From: Candidatus Sulfotelmatobacter sp.
GTDB taxonomy: Bacteria > Acidobacteriota > Terriglobia > Terriglobales > Acidobacteriaceae
Direction of reading: 5' to 3'
DNA: 64,000 bases
NCBI GenBank assembly: GCA_030041475.1
Contig: JASHNU010000073.1
Coordinates: 186,001 to 250,000 of the forward strand
Positions within the stretch are counted from its first letter, which is position 1, and each line of letters starts with the position of its first letter. This document shows positions 61,135 to 64,000 of the stretch, one piece after another. Below the pieces are notes generated by a model that saw only the letters and a program-made list of their open reading frames with translations, was not told where the DNA came from and searched no databases. Made by a program: the position numbers and the translations under genes.

Positions 61135-64000
61135 ATGCCTGTCTCTGGCCGTAATTCGAGAATTGCCCAAGGTCTCATCTTTCCCTGCCTGACATTTCTT
61201 CTGAGTGCAATCCTGGCTGCGACGGCAGCCTGGGCGCAAGGCGCCTATGAGGCCCAGATTCGCGGGGTTGTGACCGACCAGAGCGCCGCCTTTGTGATGA
61301 ACGCCACCATCACCATTACCAACGTCGCCACCAATATCTCTCAGGTGGGGCACACGGACGACCACGGGCAATATTTCTTTGTCGGGCTGCGTCCGGCCGT
61401 CTACACCATCAAGGCCGAGAGCAAAGGGTTCAGAATCTCGGCGAAGACCAACGTCGTGTTGCAGGTCGATCAGCAGACAACGGTGGATTTTGTTCTGCAT
61501 CCGCTGGCGGTCAGCGAAACCATGGAGGTCACCGAAACCGCCCCGTTGCTCGACACCGAGAGCGCGACGCTGGGCACGGAAATCTCCAACGAATATGTGC
61601 ACGAAATCCCACTGATGAACCGCGACTTCTTCGGCCTGACGTTTCTGGCAGCAGGCGTGACGGAGGTGACTGGAGCCAGCACGGCCGATAACTACCCGTC
61701 AGGAACAAACTTTACTTCCAACGGGCAGCGCAATGCGACCGCAGAGATACGGCTGGACGGTGCTTTGATCAGCGCTCCGGAACAGGGCGAGGGCGGAAAT
61801 TCCAACGTGTATTACGAACCGCTGGTTGAGAGCATGCAGGAGTTCAAAGTCCAGAATAATAGTTTCTCGGCCGAGTTCGGCAACAACGGCGGGACGGTCG
61901 TAAACATGGTCATGAAGAGCGGCACTGACGCTTTCCATGGCAGCGGCTGGTATTTCCTGCAGCGTCCGCAAATGGACGCGCGCGATTTTTTTAATCCTGC
62001 GTATTTTCTGGACAGCTCCGTGTTCAACCCAAAACCCGACACAAGGCGAGATCAGGGAGGTTTTTCCCTCGGCGGCCCGATCAAGAAGAACCGGACTTTT
62101 TTCTTCGTCGATTTCGAGAAGGTGCGCGAGTCGAGCGCGGTCAGCGGGGTGGTAACCGTACCCACCATGGCGGAGCGAACCGGCAACTTCTCCGGACTTA
62201 CGAATAACATTTACGACCCGAATGTCAATTGCGGGACGCCGACCAACGTTCTGAGGCCACAGGTTGGCTTCAACTGTAGCGGCCAGGTGATCGGCCCTGC
62301 GAATCAAATTCCGACGGGAGAAATTAATCCCATCGGAATCGCGGTGCTCAATCTCTATCCGCAGCCCAGCAATTTGAACGAATTTAATAACTATAACTGG
62401 ACCACGACGGCGCAGGCGCCCGATTACCAGTTCGACATCAAGGTCGACCATCAGATTAACGACAAACAGAGGATCAGCGGCCGCTACAGCCGGGGCTGGA
62501 GCAACTACACCACTCCCTTAACCCTGGGCGACGGCTTCGATAATGACGGGATCGGAAGCGGCGTGACCGTGGCGCAAAACGGTTCCCTCGAATACACGTG
62601 GACCGTGAACCCGCGCATCGTGTGGACCAGCCATATCGGGGTCGACCGGGTGCACGAACTGTCGATACCGAGTATCCCCACGATCTCCAGCTTCAACGCA
62701 TCCCTGCCAGACGGCACACAGGGATTGCCGCCCGTGTTCGAACAAGCCAACGGGATCGACAAGATGCCGACGTTTATCATGCAGGGGAATCTGCCCTGGA
62801 CTGACCTCTACGATCAGTGCTGCATCAACACCACTTTTGGCCACACGCTGGTCAGCTACTCGTCCCAGTTAGTCATTTCCAGGGGATCGCACCTGATCAA
62901 GATTGGTGGCGAGCAAAGAATTTTCTACAACAATTTCTGGCAGCCGAACTACCCGACTGGCCTCCTGACTTTCACAGATGACGTCACGTCGCCGACTCCG
63001 AACAGCGATTTTGACTCATTCGGAAATACGTCGGGTAACCCATTTGCCAGCCTGGCTTTTGGTTATGGTGACAATATCAACGCCACCAGCCAGCTCGTAA
63101 TCACGCCGTCGGTGGCCAACCGGTCGCTGGAGACGGGATTTTATATCCAGGATGACTGGAAGGTGAATTCGAAACTCACGGTGAATCTGGGCCTGCGTTA
63201 CGAGTGGAGTTCGCCCTACACCGATCGTTACAACCACATCGAATTCAGCAATTTCACTGCCGACAGCGGCGTCAATATCCCGCTAAACTCTGTCCCGGCG
63301 AGCGCTCCGACGGGCACGTTCAGCACCCAGGGAATCATGCAATCGGTGGGGCTGAACTTTCCGTCCGCGCAAGAGCTGTTGGGTACGACACAATTTCCGA
63401 CTTCAAGCATGAGGACGATTCCGACTTACCGCAAAGACGTTGGGCCGAGACTTGGTTTCGCTTATCAACTCGATTCTCAGACGGTCGTGCGGGGCGGAGC
63501 GGGCGTGTATTTCGGAATGAGCCCGGCTACAAACTTCCAGTATCCCGGCTCGGCATTCCGTAAGACCGCCAACTTGTTTTTTACCAACGACAACTTTGTC
63601 ACTCAATCGGCAACCCTGGAGAATCCTTTCCCGAGCGGCTTTACGGGTCCACAGGGAACACAGTACGGCCAGTTTGCCAACTGGGGCTATCAAAACCCGA
63701 ACGATCTGGGCACGACGGCGGCGCGGGATGCCGACATATACCAGTGGAATCTGGGAATCCAGCGGCTGCTCCCCAGCCAGATCGTGCTCGGCGTGGACTA
63801 TGTCGCCAACCGCAGCACGCATCTGCCGTGGTCGGGCACAAACAACCGGGCTTTCATCCCGTCGGCTTTGCTGGCGCAGATTGCAACGGCGGTAACTCCC
63901 ACCGACGCGTCCTGTCAGACGGATAGCTGCGTGAGCAACTTTCTTCAGACCCAAGTCGGCAACCCGTTCTTCCCCAATTTCAATACCCCCTGCACGCCGT
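61135..64000 (+). CDS. TonB-dependent receptor with N-terminal carboxypeptidase-like domain (cut by window edge)
   Basis: This is an outer-membrane transporter, open for 955 codons to the window end. A signal peptide (about 1-37, ending AAWAQG) is followed by a CarboxypepD_reg-like domain (IRGVVTDQSAAFVMNATITI to about residue 120). The plug then begins (IPLMNRDFFGLTFLAAGV), followed by barrel strands; DQGGFSLGGPIKKNRTFFFV is a phrase typical of acidobacterial Oar-like receptors. GGAGG lies five bases before ATG 61135. Such genes are often 1000-1200 residues and import polysaccharide fragments or other large ligands. The C-terminus is missing. Confidence 0.9.
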   Translation, partial: MPVSGRNSRIAQGLIFPCLTFLLSAILAATAAWAQGAYEAQIRGVVTDQSAAFVMNATITITNVATNISQVGHTDDHGQYFFVGLRPAVYTIKAESKGFRISAKTNVVLQVDQQTTVDFVLHPLAVSETMEVTETAPLLDTESATLGTEISNEYVHEIPLMNRDFFGLTFLAAGVTEVTGASTADNYPSGTNFTSNGQRNATAEIRLDGALISAPEQGEGGNSNVYYEPLVESMQEFKVQNNSFSAEFGNNGGTVVNMVMKSGTDAFHGSGWYFLQRPQMDARDFFNPAYFLDSSVFNPKPDTRRDQGGFSLGGPIKKNRTFFFVDFEKVRESSAVSGVVTVPTMAERTGNFSGLTNNIYDPNVNCGTPTNVLRPQVGFNCSGQVIGPANQIPTGEINPIGIAVLNLYPQPSNLNEFNNYNWTTTAQAPDYQFDIKVDHQINDKQRISGRYSRGWSNYTTPLTLGDGFDNDGIGSGVTVAQNGSLEYTWTVNPRIVWTSHIGVDRVHELSIPSIPTISSFNASLPDGTQGLPPVFEQANGIDKMPTFIMQGNLPWTDLYDQCCINTTFGHTLVSYSSQLVISRGSHLIKIGGEQRIFYNNFWQPNYPTGLLTFTDDVTSPTPNSDFDSFGNTSGNPFASLAFGYGDNINATSQLVITPSVANRSLETGFYIQDDWKVNSKLTVNLGLRYEWSSPYTDRYNHIEFSNFTADSGVNIPLNSVPASAPTGTFSTQGIMQSVGLNFPSAQELLGTTQFPTSSMRTIPTYRKDVGPRLGFAYQLDSQTVVRGGAGVYFGMSPATNFQYPGSAFRKTANLFFTNDNFVTQSATLENPFPSGFTGPQGTQYGQFANWGYQNPNDLGTTAARDADIYQWNLGIQRLLPSQIVLGVDYVANRSTHLPWSGTNNRAFIPSALLAQIATAVTPTDASCQTDSCVSNFLQTQVGNPFFPNFNTPCTP

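Noticed and set aside
1-64000. tRNA, rRNA, CRISPR, prophage or insertion-sequence genes
   Set aside because: I looked for T-loop patterns, regular spaced repeats and transposase or integrase motifs and found none; very short or unusual ones could be missed by eye.

Overview
This 64 kb window is high-GC, gene-dense DNA. It most likely comes from a member of the Acidobacteriota (Terriglobia/Koribacter-like). I infer this from gene content, not from a marker gene. The indications are a large TonB receptor with an N-terminal carboxypeptidase-like regulatory domain, several DUF2911/DUF3455-type secreted proteins, a TPR multi-membrane protein of the TMTC type, a split glycine decarboxylase (gcvPA/gcvPB), and many dispersed intergenic repeats of the form GTCATCCTGAG...GAAGGATCT. 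No tRNA, rRNA, CRISPR array, prophage or transposase gene was recognised.

Layout. 1-1335 holds proline biosynthesis genes (proA partial, proB). 1.5-8.1 kb holds a methyltransferase, a PLP decarboxylase, a Crp/Fnr regulator, a patatin-like lipase, a Nudix hydrolase and an S41-type protease. 8.4-14.6 kb is a fatty-acid beta-oxidation set (fused HAD/ECH, thiolase, FadE-like dehydrogenase). 15-22.5 kb holds small conserved proteins, a TPR membrane protein and the glycine cleavage system (gcvT-gcvH-gcvPA-gcvPB). 22.6-28.4 kb holds a LOG-family protein and the start of the dcw cluster (mraZ-rsmH-small ORF-ftsL-PBP), with a recognisable promoter and MraZ box. 28.7-36 kb is a run of single accessory genes. 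35.6-56.8 kb is the most interesting part. It contains a second Crp/Fnr paralogue, a PatZ-like acyl-CoA synthetase/acetyltransferase, OsmC, a Cys-rich protein, a radical-SAM-like protein lacking two of the three cluster cysteines, a five-gene cytochrome operon encoding 40 c-type haem sites, a universal stress protein, pyruvate:ferredoxin oxidoreductase, a DHOD-like flavoprotein and a YwiC-like membrane protein. 57.7-64 kb holds an alcohol dehydrogenase, a GH36-like glycosidase and a truncated TonB receptor.

How it may work together. Palindromes of the form TGTGA-N6-TCACA occur in front of one or both Crp/Fnr genes, the Cys-rich gene, the divergent radical-SAM/cytochrome promoter, the Usp/small-protein promoter and nifJ. 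Both regulators carry the R-E-x-x-S-R recognition helix expected to read GTGA half-sites, plus a CX2CX8C N-terminus that could carry a metal or Fe-S centre. The simplest reading is one redox- or oxygen-responsive regulon. It would couple anaerobic pyruvate oxidation and acetyl-CoA metabolism to a multihaem quinol-linked electron-transfer chain whose terminal acceptor is not encoded here. All functional assignments come from reading the protein sequence and motifs; no database search was run.
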